A stretch of DNA of 27,192 nucleotides, from positions 1 to 27,192 of the forward strand of contig DASZLR010000169.1 in the NCBI GenBank assembly GCA_035552275.1, in the 5' to 3' direction. This document shows positions 14,549-21,616 of the stretch, one piece after another; the first letter of the stretch is position 1, and every line of letters begins with the position of its first letter. The notes beneath the pieces are model-generated. The model was not told the DNA's origin and made no database searches. It saw only the letters and a program-made list of their open reading frames with translations. Source of the stretch: DASVLX01 sp035552275. Lineage in GTDB: Bacteria; Actinomycetota; Actinomycetes; Mycobacteriales; Pseudonocardiaceae. The position numbers were made by a program, and so were the translations under genes.

Positions 14549-15226
14549 TCAGCAGGTGGTGGCGTGCGCGGCCGACAGCAGCGACGGGGCCAGCTGCGGC
14601 GCCAGAGTGCCCTGGGCCTGCTGGCCGCCGGTGGGCGCCGGATGAGCGGCTGCCCAGGCCGCGAGCTGCTTCAACGCGCTCAGCGCCTGGGCGTTGGGCG
14701 AGACCTGGCTGAAGTTCTGCCCGATGGCCAGGTCCACGGTCGCGTCCTGGCGGCTGTCCCGGACCAGCTGAGTGCACGGCAGCACCAGGCTTAGGGTGCG
14801 GGCCGAGCCGACTCCGTTGGCGCCGAACCGGATCTGGCCCTGGCACTTCATGTCCCCGCCGGGGTAAAGCGGGTCGTCCGACGGGTTGCCGGCCTGCTGG
14901 AAACCGAGGTCTATGAGGGCCAGGGCGGCCTGCTGAGCGGCGCCGCGCTGCTGGCTGGCGTTGAGCACCTGGACTTTGACCGCGCCGGCCGGCTGCGGCG
15001 CGACCTTGTCCAACGCGTTGTGCGGCAGCGCGGTGCCGGCCTGCGCGCTGTTGGCCGGTGTCGGGCACGCCGTCTCGGCGTTGACGTTGCCGGCCTTGTC
15101 GATGACCTGCACCCAGACAATGATCGCCGCCACCACCAGCAGACACACGACCACGATGGCCGGTATGGGCTTACGCCTGCGGTATCGCGCCGTGCCGCGA
15201 ACCCTGGTCAACCCTCCGGCAGCCAC
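14549..15226 (-). CDS. cei: Envelope integrity protein Cei (LytR C-terminal domain)
   Basis: The 225-residue product has a basic cytoplasmic N-terminus (TRVRGTARYRRRKPIP), one membrane anchor (about residues 22-42) and an extracytoplasmic LytR_C domain starting near KVQVLNASQQRGAAQQAALALIDLGFQ. Four or more cysteines (for example ETACP, MKCQG, VLPCTQ and the C-terminal Cys) suggest disulfides outside the cell. Cei of M. tuberculosis (Rv2700) is needed for envelope integrity, and its gene neighbourhood is the same as here. The GTG start at 15226 has GGGAGGGA 6 nt upstream. It is divergent from the DUF4193 gene. Confidence 0.88.
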   Translation of the reverse strand: MAAGGLTRVRGTARYRRRKPIPAIVVVCLLVVAAIIVWVQVIDKAGNVNAETACPTPANSAQAGTALPHNALDKVAPQPAGAVKVQVLNASQQRGAAQQAALALIDLGFQQAGNPSDDPLYPGGDMKCQGQIRFGANGVGSARTLSLVLPCTQLVRDSRQDATVDLAIGQNFSQVSPNAQALSALKQLAAWAAAHPAPTGGQQAQGTLAPQLAPSLLSAAHATTC

Positions 15227-15758
15227 GCCTCGTCCCTCCCTGGCCTTCGATCCTCGCGGGCGTTCGTGTCCTCGTTATGGTTGTCGGCGCTGTTCAGCCT
15301 AGGCGTTTCAGCGCAATCGGGTGTACTTGGATCACCCGTCGTGACGGTGTTGTGAAGATCTCGTGCCGTTGATCGACAGCGACGATTCGTGACCTTTCGT
15401 GACATGATCGTCGCGCTTGGTCATGTTCCCTGTTATGGCACCACGTGATGCAGGACGTCGGCAACTTCAACGGGGTTGCTTGCGTTCGGTGAATGTGCCG
15501 CACATCATCGACAACGACGCAGGTCACCACCCGGTTGGGTGACCCGGAGGTAATGCGATGTGTGTTTGCCGGCCCAGTGGGCTACCCTCTGCGCGCTCGA
15601 CACGTCTCCCAGGCGCCGGGAGCGCCTGCCAATCCCACCCGGTGAGGATCGCGACAGCAGCGAGACCGCCGTCACTTTTGAGGGCGGGCACAAAACGCTG
15701 TCCTGAGACGTTGAGCAGCGCACGAACAAAGTCTCCGTAGACCGCAGGGGTGAGAAGA
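15227..15758. other. 532-bp divergent intergenic region (cei / DUF4193)
   Basis: No convincing gene is present; the short open frames here have no ribosome binding site and atypical composition. It must hold the promoters of both flanking genes. For the DUF4193 gene a TACCCT -10-like box (15583-15588) preceded at 16 bp by TGTGTT is the best candidate, leaving a leader of about 165 nt. That leader contains CAGGCGC-CGGGA-GCGCCTG (15610-15628), a 7-bp hairpin. TTCGTGACCTTTCGTGAC near 15386 is a direct repeat of TTCGTGAC. Confidence 0.45.
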
Positions 15759-16067
15759 ATGGCGACCGACTACGACGCTCCGCGCCGCAGCGAGGCTGAG
15801 GAACTCGCTGAGGATTCGCTGGAGGAGTTGAAGGCTCGGCGTAACGAGACCCAGTCGGGTGTCGTCGATGTGGACACGGACGCGCCGGACGAGAACTTCG
15901 AGCTGCCCGGCGCGGACCTGTCCGGCATGTCCGGCGAGGAACTGACCGTCAAGGTGCTGCCCAAGCAGGCTGACGAGTTCACCTGTGCCAAGTGCTTCCT
16001 GGTGCACCACCGCAGCAGGCTCGCCGAGCAGCACAACGGGCAGTTCATCTGTCGCGACTGTGCCTGA
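15759..16067 (+). CDS. DUF4193 zinc-ribbon protein
   Basis: The 102-residue product has a charged, largely acidic N-terminal half (for example EELAEDSLEELKARRNE). Its C-terminal zinc ribbon has two CxxC knuckles: C76-A-K-C79 and C98-R-D-C101, separated by FLVHHRSRLAEQHNGQFI. DUF4193 is an actinobacterial family of unknown function (M. tuberculosis Rv2699c), always near cei and dut. The ATG at 15759 has AGGGG 8 nt upstream. The stop codon is the first base triplet of an 11-bp tandem repeat, and a 12-bp terminator stem follows. Confidence 0.9.
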   Translation: MATDYDAPRRSEAEELAEDSLEELKARRNETQSGVVDVDTDAPDENFELPGADLSGMSGEELTVKVLPKQADEFTCAKCFLVHHRSRLAEQHNGQFICRDCA

Positions 16068-16108
16068 CGACAGCCTGACGACAGCCTGACGACAGCCTGA
16101 TGACCGCC
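16065..16108 (+). repeat. 11-bp tandem repeat starting at the DUF4193 stop codon
   Basis: TGACGACAGCC occurs three times in a row (16065, 16076, 16087), followed by the variant TGATGACCGCC (16098). Each unit begins with TGA. Because 11 is not a multiple of 3, the array places a stop codon in all three forward frames. Confidence 0.9.
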
Positions 16109-16123
16109 GAGAAGAGCTGGGAC

Positions 16124-16154
16124 GGCGACTGACGTTGTGCGGACGTCAGTCGCC
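16124..16154. terminator. Terminator between the DUF4193 and DUF3093 genes
   Basis: A perfect 12-bp stem, GGCGACTGACGT (16124-16135) with ACGTCAGTCGCC (16143-16154), encloses a 7-nt loop between convergent genes. No U-tract follows. On the minus strand it contains the stop codon of the peptide frame carried by the adjoining 75-nt repeat. Confidence 0.75.
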
Positions 16155-16155
16155 C

Positions 16156-16230
16156 CTCAGTATCTTGCGGGACACCCGCACCCGATCGACGGTGGCATGC
16201 GCAAGAAGCCTCGGATGCCCCAGTCTCAGT
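16156..16230 (-). repeat. 75-nt dispersed element, copy A (after the DUF3093 gene)
   Basis: It starts at the DUF3093 stop codon and is bounded by CTCAG on its plus-strand left end and CTCAGT on its right. It matches copy B (25002-25075, opposite strand) at 63 of 75 positions with one 1-nt gap. A 7-bp stem, TCTTGCG with CGCAAGA (plus-strand 16163-16169 and 16200-16206), encloses 30 nt. On the minus strand a frame ends in R-K-I-L-R-G-D-stop, but no start codon is visible for it outside the DUF3093 gene. Confidence 0.75.
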
Positions 16231-16747
16231 CGCTTTTCAGCGCGTCGGCCAACCGTTCCGGTGCGCGCGAGCTGATCAGCCAGTACGGCGTGGGGTCCGC
16301 CGGATCGGTGAGCTGGATCCACACCATGGGTCCGATCCAGCTTCGGGTCAGCGCGTACGCGGCCGGGTCGAATCCGGGGCCGAGTGCCTTGCGCTTCATC
16401 GTCGCCGGCACCAGCCGGATCTCGCCGATGTGCGTCAGCGGCAGATGCGCCTCGCCGGCCCACAGCTCCCCGTCGCGGACCTCGATCTTGGCATGCCCGA
16501 AACGCCAGAGCAGCAGCGCGGTCAGCGGGATCACGATCAGGTACGGCAGCCAGGCCCGGACGCCCGGATAGCCCATGTGCACCTCGGCGGCCAGGATGCC
16601 CGCTGCCACCAGCGGCATGATCCAGTGCCACCAGGGCAGGTACAGCCGCTCGCGGTACACCGGCCGGTTCGCCGGCCCTGCCGACTCGGGCTCGCTGGTC
16701 CACTCCGTTCGGCTGACGGAACCGTCGCCCGCCGCGCTCTCGGTCAC
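16226..16747 (-). CDS. DUF3093 membrane protein
   Basis: The 173-residue product has a polar N-terminus, then YRERLYLPWWHWIMPLVAAG leading into two membrane segments (about 38-58 and 63-81). A cytoplasmic domain follows, with VRDGELWAGEAHLPLTHIGEI and WIGPMVWIQLTDPADPTPYW. This matches DUF3093 (M. tuberculosis Rv2698), an actinobacterial family of unknown function encoded between the DUF4193 and dut genes, as here. The gene is divergent from dut with a 71-bp gap, so both promoters must be compact. Its stop codon abuts the 75-nt repeat element. Confidence 0.88.
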   Translation of the reverse strand: MTESAAGDGSVSRTEWTSEPESAGPANRPVYRERLYLPWWHWIMPLVAAGILAAEVHMGYPGVRAWLPYLIVIPLTALLLWRFGHAKIEVRDGELWAGEAHLPLTHIGEIRLVPATMKRKALGPGFDPAAYALTRSWIGPMVWIQLTDPADPTPYWLISSRAPERLADALKSD

Positions 16748-16804
16748 CGGCTCACCTCGCCCGCTTCACATCGGTGTCTGACAGGGCCTGCCACGGTCAC
16801 AGAG

Positions 16805-16810
16805 TAGTCT
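16805..16810 (+). promoter_or_regulatory. Candidate -10 box for leaderless dut transcription
   Basis: TAGTCT fits the TAnnnT actinobacterial -10 pattern and lies 8 nt before the dut GTG at 16819, placing transcription start at or next to the start codon. No ribosome binding site precedes that GTG, which agrees with a leaderless mRNA. No clear -35 was found. Confidence 0.35.
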
Positions 16811-16818
16811 CGCCCCTC

Positions 16819-17325
16819 GTGCCAAGCGTCGAGGTGCTGCTGTCCCGGGTCGACCCCGGTGTTCCCGTGCCGTCCTATGCTCATCCTGGTGATGCGGGTG
16901 TGGACCTGGTGACCACCACAGACGTGGTGATCGAGCCGGCTGAGCGAGCCGTGGTAGGCACGGGCATCGCGATCGCGCTGCCGGTGGGCTACGCCGGATT
17001 CGTGCACCCGCGCTCGGGGCTGGCCGCCCGGGTCGGCCTGTCGGTGGTGAACACCCCGGGCACCATCGATGCCGGCTACCGCGGCGAGATCAAGGTCTGC
17101 CTGGTCAACCACGACCCGCGGCAGCCGATCAGGTTGCGCCGCGGCGACCGGATCGCGCAGCTGCTCGTGCAGCGGGTGGAGCACGCGGCGTTTCGCGAGG
17201 TCGACTCGGTGGCGCTGCTGCCGGCCTCGCCGCGCGGCGCGGACGGCTACGGGTCAACCGGCGGGCACGCCACGCTCGGCGCGCCGATTGACGCGCCAAG
17301 CGTAGGCCTGGGTACGGAGGACTAG
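16819..17325 (+). CDS. dut: dUTP diphosphatase (dUTPase)
   Basis: The 168-residue product hydrolyses dUTP to dUMP and pyrophosphate, keeping uracil out of DNA and feeding dTTP synthesis. All five trimeric dUTPase motifs are present: 1 DAGVDL (25-30), 2 HPRSGLA (63-69), 3 GTIDAGYRGEI with catalytic D84 (81-91), 4 RRGDRIAQLL (107-116), 5 GYGSTGGH (143-150). The GTG at 16819 places VEVLLSRVDPGVPVPS at the N-terminus, as in relatives. A longer in-frame reading from 16774 is not supported. The stop overlaps the next start (TAGTG), so dut and the DUF3710 gene form an operon. Confidence 0.96.
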   Translation: MPSVEVLLSRVDPGVPVPSYAHPGDAGVDLVTTTDVVIEPAERAVVGTGIAIALPVGYAGFVHPRSGLAARVGLSVVNTPGTIDAGYRGEIKVCLVNHDPRQPIRLRRGDRIAQLLVQRVEHAAFREVDSVALLPASPRGADGYGSTGGHATLGAPIDAPSVGLGTED

Positions 17326-18065
17326 TGGGCATGTTCGGGCGTCGGCGGCACGGGCGGCATTTCGCCGAGGACCGGGCGGACGCGGACTACGACCATCACG
17401 ACGGCCACGACGGCTCCGCGTACAACGATCATGACGCCGCCGATGACGGACCCGAGTACGCGGCTGAGCCCGGCGGTGACCTGGATGACCAGGACGCGCT
17501 GTCGGTCGAGTACACCGATGGGCCATTCGACGAGCACGAGGCGCCCGACGACGAGCTGCCTCGGCTGGACCTCGGCTCGGTCAAGCTGCCGATGCCGCCG
17601 GAGGCCCAGGTCCAGGTGGAGATGGACCCGGCCGGCCCGCTGAAGGCCGTGCACCTCGTCACCGCCAACGCCCGGCTGACCGTCAGCGCCTACGCGGCGC
17701 CGCGCAGCGCGCAGCTGTGGCCGGAGATCCACCGCGAGCTCGCCGACCAGCTCAGCCGGGACGGCGCCCGGGTGCGCAAGGAGATCGGCGACTGGGGCGT
17801 GGAGATCGTCGCCTTCGTCAACGACGTGCTGCTGCGGTTCATCGGCGTGGACGGGCCGCGCTGGATGCTGCGTGCCGTCGCGGCCGGCCCCAAGGAGCAG
17901 TCCGCCGCCGCGGCCGCCGAGTTGCGCGACGTCATCCGGGACACCGTGGTGGTGCGCGGGGAGCAGCCGATGCCGGTGCGCACCCCGTTGGAGGTCACGC
18001 TGCCGCCGGAGATCGCCGCGCACATCGAGCAGTTGCAGGCCGGGCAGGCCCCAGCCGGCCAGTAA
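17325..18065 (+). CDS. DUF3710 protein
   Basis: The 246-residue product starts with a basic GMFGRRRHGRH and a long H/D/E-rich, probably disordered stretch (to about residue 80). The conserved domain then begins at LDLGSVKLPMPPEAQVQVEM and includes YAAPRSAQLWPEIHRELADQL and GVDGPRWMLRAVAAG. DUF3710 (M. tuberculosis Rv2696c) has no established function and accompanies dut across actinobacteria. The GTG at 17325 overlaps the dut stop and has GGAGG 4 nt upstream. The in-frame ATG at 17331 has the same site at 10 nt and is an equally reasonable start. It ends 6 bp from the convergent hydrolase gene. Confidence 0.88.
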   Translation: MGMFGRRRHGRHFAEDRADADYDHHDGHDGSAYNDHDAADDGPEYAAEPGGDLDDQDALSVEYTDGPFDEHEAPDDELPRLDLGSVKLPMPPEAQVQVEMDPAGPLKAVHLVTANARLTVSAYAAPRSAQLWPEIHRELADQLSRDGARVRKEIGDWGVEIVAFVNDVLLRFIGVDGPRWMLRAVAAGPKEQSAAAAAELRDVIRDTVVVRGEQPMPVRTPLEVTLPPEIAAHIEQLQAGQAPAGQ

Positions 18066-18071
18066 CCAGGT

Positions 18072-18791
18072 TCACCGCTTCGCCGCCCGCCGCCAGGCGT
18101 CGGCCGCGGCCCGCCCCAGCGACTCCCGGTCCGCGCCGAGCGCGGCGAGGGTGCTGACGCCCAACTCCGCCACCGGCAGCGCCCGCGCCCACTCTCGCGC
18201 GATCGCCATCGGGTGCACCGGATCGTCGGCGCAGGCCGCGATCCCCACCGGGACGGTGATCCGGCGCAGCTCGGCCAGCGTCGGGGCGGACCGGCCGGCA
18301 GCCGCCCGCAGCGAGTCCGCCAGGCCGGTGCCGTACCGCCGCCACGCCCGGTCCAGTTCGGCGGCCAGCCACGGTGGCGCGTCCGCTGCGGTGTCGGCCA
18401 GGGTGCGGTCAAGTCCGTTGGCATCAACCGCCGCCGCGCTGGCCAGCGCGGCCCGAGCGGCTGGCGCCGAATCCGGGGCGCCGTGCCAGGCCGGCAGGGC
18501 CAGCAGCAGACCGGCGCACCGGTCGGGGTTGCGCACCGCCCACTCCGCGGCCAACTGCGCGCCGAACGAGATGCCGCCGACGAGCACCGGCCCGGTCGTC
18601 GCGGCCTCGTCCATGGCGCTCAGATACTGGTCCGCGAGTCGCCTTCCGGGCACCGGAACCGGTGTCGTCAGCCGCAGTCCGACCTCGGCCAACGGCCCGG
18701 CGAACACCGCCGTCACGAACACCTCGTCGGATCCGGCGCCGGGCAACAGCACGGCCGTTTCGACCGGTGGGCGCGGAGAGTCGTAGGTCAC
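18072..18791 (-). CDS. Alpha/beta hydrolase family protein
   Basis: The 239-residue product opens with AVLLPGAGSDEVFVTAVFAG, where the LPGAG is an oxyanion-type loop. It carries the nucleophile elbow GGISFGAQ (S75), and later ACADDPVHPMAIARE, which supplies candidate Asp and His residues. Length and layout fit a small serine hydrolase equivalent to M. tuberculosis Rv2695 in the same gene order; the substrate is unknown. The GTG at 18791 was chosen because GGAGGA lies 7 nt upstream. Extending to 18902 would overlap the divergent OB-fold gene and add residues without family character. Confidence 0.8.
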   Translation of the reverse strand: MTYDSPRPPVETAVLLPGAGSDEVFVTAVFAGPLAEVGLRLTTPVPVPGRRLADQYLSAMDEAATTGPVLVGGISFGAQLAAEWAVRNPDRCAGLLLALPAWHGAPDSAPAARAALASAAAVDANGLDRTLADTAADAPPWLAAELDRAWRRYGTGLADSLRAAAGRSAPTLAELRRITVPVGIAACADDPVHPMAIAREWARALPVAELGVSTLAALGADRESLGRAAADAWRRAAKR

Positions 18792-18813
18792 TGCACGATC
18801 CTCCGCGAAGGGG

Positions 18814-18841
18814 TTGGCAGGTGTTTCAGCGCGGTTACCCT
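18814..18841 (+). promoter_or_regulatory. Promoter of the OB-fold / DUF3159 operon
   Basis: TTGGCA (18814-18819, 5 of 6 -35 bases), a 16-bp spacer and TACCCT (18836-18841, TAnnnT pattern) precede the OB-fold gene. The start near 18848 leaves a leader of about 47 nt before ATG 18895. Confidence 0.5.
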
Positions 18842-18894
18842 GACGGTGTACGGGTCGAAGTCGGGGCGGCCCCAACGCAACGGAGCGCAGCACG

Positions 18895-19272
18895 ATGAGC
18901 ACGACGACGAGTGGCTATTGGCGTCGGTTGATGACCAAGCTGTCGGGTGACGCCGACGAACTGGAGACCGACGATCTGTCCCGTGGCGCCGAGCCGGTGG
19001 CGGCGACGCCGGCCCGGGACTGCCAGTGCGGCGTCGAGGCCACCGTGCGTGGCCGGGTGCGCAGCGTCGAAGTGTGTCCGCACGACGAGGCGGCCACTGT
19101 GCAGGCGGAGTTGTACGACGGCACGGAGAGCGTCACCCTGGTGTGGCTCGGCCGGCGGCGGATCGCCGGGATCGAGCCCGGCCGGACGATCACGGCCACC
19201 GGTCGGATGGCCGTCCGGGAGGGCCGTAAGGTGATGTACAACCCCTACTACGAATTGCAATCGAGTACATGA
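18895..19272 (+). CDS. OB-fold nucleic acid binding domain protein
   Basis: The 125-residue product has a variable N-terminus of about 45 residues. An OB-fold follows: VRGRVRSVEVCPHDEAATVQ, AELYDGTESVTLVWLGRRRI and EPGRTITATGRMAVREGRKV are the strands expected of the RecG-wedge/tRNA-anticodon type. It corresponds to M. tuberculosis Rv2694c in position; the ligand and role are unknown. GGAG lies 9 nt upstream of ATG 18895. Its stop overlaps the following gene's ATG (ATGA), so the two are translationally coupled. Confidence 0.87.
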   Translation: MSTTTSGYWRRLMTKLSGDADELETDDLSRGAEPVAATPARDCQCGVEATVRGRVRSVEVCPHDEAATVQAELYDGTESVTLVWLGRRRIAGIEPGRTITATGRMAVREGRKVMYNPYYELQSST

Positions 19273-20024
19273 GCCAATCCGGGCAGCCATCCGCCGACGC
19301 GGCGGAGCGAGTCGACAGCCAGGCCGCCGCCACCGACACCACCAACACCGCTGACGGCGAGGAACCCCAGCAGACGCTGCTGGAGCAGATGGGCGGGCTC
19401 AGCGGGCTGATCTACTCGTCGGTCCCGGTGCTCGTGTTCGTCGGCGTGTACCTGCCGGTGCACAGCCTCGCCGCCGGCATCTGGGCCGCGGTCGGCAGCG
19501 CGGTGGCGATCCTGGCGTGGCGGCTGATCCGCCGCGATCCGATTCAGCCGGCCATCTCCGGCCTGTTCGGCGTCGCCATCGCCGCCTTCATCGCCTACCG
19601 CACCGGATCGGCGCGCGGTTACTTCCTGTTCGGCATCTGGACCAGCCTCATCTACGGCGGCGCGTTCCTGCTGTCGGTGCTGGTGCGCTGGCCGCTGGCC
19701 GGTGTGGCGTGGTCGGCGCTGAACAGCACCGGCATGGCGTGGCGGTCGGACCGGCGGTCGCGGCGGTACTACGACCTGGCGACCATCGTCTGGGCGGTCA
19801 TGTTCGGCGCGCGGTTCGTCGTGCAGCACTGGCTGTACGACCAGAACCAGGTCGGCTGGCTGGCGTTCGCCCGGATCGCGATGGGCTGGCCGCTGACGGC
19901 GGTGGCCGCGCTGGTCACCGTGTGGGCGGTGCACCGGGCCGACGTCCGGCAGAAAGCCCTGCGCAGTGCGGAAGAAGCGACCGACGCTCCGGTCACCGAG
20001 ACCGCCGAGCCGTCAGCCGGCTGA
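19269..20024 (+). CDS. DUF3159 integral membrane protein
   Basis: The 251-residue product has a polar, T/A-rich N-terminus (about 35 residues), then EQMGGLSGLIYSSVPVLVFV opening six or seven membrane segments, and a polar C-terminal tail. Conserved-looking loops are RLIRRDPIQPAISGLFGVA, WRSDRRSRRYYDLATIVWA and RFVVQHWLYDQNQVGWLA. This matches DUF3159 (M. tuberculosis Rv2693c), of unknown function, and its coupling to the OB-fold gene is conserved in actinobacteria. The ATG lies inside the preceding stop (4-nt ATGA overlap). Confidence 0.88.
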   Translation: MSQSGQPSADAAERVDSQAAATDTTNTADGEEPQQTLLEQMGGLSGLIYSSVPVLVFVGVYLPVHSLAAGIWAAVGSAVAILAWRLIRRDPIQPAISGLFGVAIAAFIAYRTGSARGYFLFGIWTSLIYGGAFLLSVLVRWPLAGVAWSALNSTGMAWRSDRRSRRYYDLATIVWAVMFGARFVVQHWLYDQNQVGWLAFARIAMGWPLTAVAALVTVWAVHRADVRQKALRSAEEATDAPVTETAEPSAG

Positions 20025-20077
20025 CCGGCGCCCTGCCCGTCAGCGCCCGTCAGCGCCGCGCGGCGTCAACTGCCCCG

Positions 20078-20746
20078 TCAGCCCCGCCCGTCGGAGCGCA
20101 ATGCGGCCCGGATCGCCGGCTCGACCTCGGGACTGGCCACGAACAGCAGCTCGTCGCCGGCCTCGATGGTGTCGCTGTCGGTCGGCACGATCACCTGGCC
20201 GCCGCGCAGGATCGCCACCAGCGCCGCGTCCGTGGGCAAGTCGATCGACCGGGGCGACTCGCCGGCCAGCGGCGTGTCCTCCGGAAGAGTGATCTCCACC
20301 AGGTTCGCCTGGCCCTGGCGCAAGGTCATCAGCTGCACCAGCCCGCCGACGCTGACCGCCTCCTCGACCATCGCGGCCAGGATGCGCGGTGTGGACACCG
20401 ACACGTCCACGCCCCACGAGTCGGTGAACAGCCATTCGTTGCGGGGGTTGTTCACCCTGGCGACCACCCGCTTGACCGCGAACTCCGTCTTGGCGAGCAG
20501 GGACACGACCAGGTTCGACTTGTCGTCGCCGGTCGCCGCGATCACCACGTCGCAGGTCTCCAGCCCGGCATCCTCCAATGAGGACAGTTCGCAGGCGTCG
20601 GCGAGCACCCACTCCGCCTGTTCCACCGAGGACGGCTCGAACTGGCTGGCGTCCCGCTCGATCAGCATGACCTCGTGCCCGCCGCCGACCAGCTCCGCGG
20701 CGATGGATCGGCCTACCGCGCCGGCCCCGGCGATCGCGACGCGCAT
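20078..20746 (-). CDS. ceoC: TrkA-family potassium uptake regulator (second of pair)
   Basis: The 222-residue product is an RCK-type regulatory subunit of a Trk/Ktr potassium transporter. It begins with the nucleotide-binding loop MRVAIAGAGAVGRSIA and continues VMLIERD (the acidic end of strand 2 suggests NAD(H)) and ETCDVVIAATGDDKSNLVVSLLAK. It finishes with an RCK_C domain (about 135-222; QANLVEITLPEDTPLAGESPRSI, GDELLFVASPE). Its ATG overlaps the upstream TrkA stop by one base (TGATG), so the pair is co-translated, like ceoB-ceoC of M. tuberculosis (Rv2691-Rv2692). GAGGACC lies upstream. No channel gene is in the window. Confidence 0.88.
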   Translation of the reverse strand: MRVAIAGAGAVGRSIAAELVGGGHEVMLIERDASQFEPSSVEQAEWVLADACELSSLEDAGLETCDVVIAATGDDKSNLVVSLLAKTEFAVKRVVARVNNPRNEWLFTDSWGVDVSVSTPRILAAMVEEAVSVGGLVQLMTLRQGQANLVEITLPEDTPLAGESPRSIDLPTDAALVAILRGGQVIVPTDSDTIEAGDELLFVASPEVEPAIRAALRSDGRG

Positions 20747-21414
20747 CAGTGCAGGTCCTCCTGTGGCGGCTGCGCGGCGGCAGCGGTGACGTCGGTGACC
20801 GTGCCGGAGACCGCCGCGACGTATACGACATCGTCGGCCTGCAGCACGGTCTTCGCGTTGGGTAGCAGGCCGGTGCCGAACCGCATCAGGAACGCCACTC
20901 GGCAGCCGGTGGACTCCTGGATCTCCCGGATCGAGTGACCGACCCAGTTCTCGTGCAGCGGCAGTTGCAGGATCGCCACCGAGCCGGTCGGTTCGCGCCA
21001 CGCCGAGGCCACCCCATCGGGTAGCAGGGTGCGCAGGAACCGGTCCGTGGTCCACGGCACCGTCGCGACCGTCGGGATGCCCAGCCGCTCGTACACGGCG
21101 GCCCGGCGGGCGTCGTAGATCCGGGCCACCACGTGGCTGATCCCGAACGTCTCGCGGGCGACTCGGGCGGAGATGATGTTGGAGTTGTCGCCGCTGGACA
21201 CCGCCGCGAACGCGCCGGCCCGCTCGATTCCCGCCTTCACCAACACATCGCGGTCGAACCCCACCCCGAGCACCTGCTCGCCGTGGAATTCCGCGCCGAG
21301 CCGGCGAAACGCCTGCTCTTCCTTGTCGATCACGGCGACATCGTGGCCCAGGCGCTCCAATGCCAACGCCAACGATGACCCGACCCGGCCGCAGCCCATG
21401 ATGACCACGTGCAA
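20746..21414 (-). CDS. ceoB: TrkA-family potassium uptake regulator (first of pair)
   Basis: The 222-residue product has an RCK_N domain opening HVVIMGCGRVGSSLALALER, with the GxGxxG loop, followed by VAVIDKEEQAFRRL and AFAAVSSGDNSNIISARVARE. An RCK_C domain then binds the regulatory ligand. The TTG at 21414 was chosen as start: AGGAGGAGG lies 7 nt upstream, and the product then aligns with the usual N-terminus (MRVVVMGCGRVG in M. tuberculosis, as remembered). The first ATG in frame would cut into the nucleotide-binding loop. It is coupled to the second TrkA gene by a one-base overlap and is divergent from the methyltransferase gene with a 202-bp gap. Confidence 0.88.
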   Translation of the reverse strand: MHVVIMGCGRVGSSLALALERLGHDVAVIDKEEQAFRRLGAEFHGEQVLGVGFDRDVLVKAGIERAGAFAAVSSGDNSNIISARVARETFGISHVVARIYDARRAAVYERLGIPTVATVPWTTDRFLRTLLPDGVASAWREPTGSVAILQLPLHENWVGHSIREIQESTGCRVAFLMRFGTGLLPNAKTVLQADDVVYVAAVSGTVTDVTAAAAQPPQEDLH

Positions 21415-21616
21415 CGAAGTGCCTCCTCCTGCGCGGTGCGCGCAGACCGTACCCAACGCCTGCGGGGCGGGCGCAAGCTCCTGGTTTCTGTGCTGGTTCA
21501 GCGGGCCGAACCGATCGTTGATTCGCTTGCCTGTGAAGGTACCTCCGTCTGGGTTACCCGGCGGGCGAACGCCGGCCTTAACCTGTTTTCCTATGGTCTC
21601 CACCAAGGAATCGCCG

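Noticed and set aside
15558..15740. 60-codon plus-strand frame in the cei/DUF4193 gap
   Set aside because: No ribosome binding site, S/R/P-rich translation, and it would leave no room for the DUF4193 promoter.
16137..16571. Plus-strand frame with MRKKPR motif shared with a minus-strand frame near 25.0 kb
   Set aside because: The shared peptide comes from the 75-nt repeat read on its non-conserved strand; both frames run on antisense to real genes without a shared stop.
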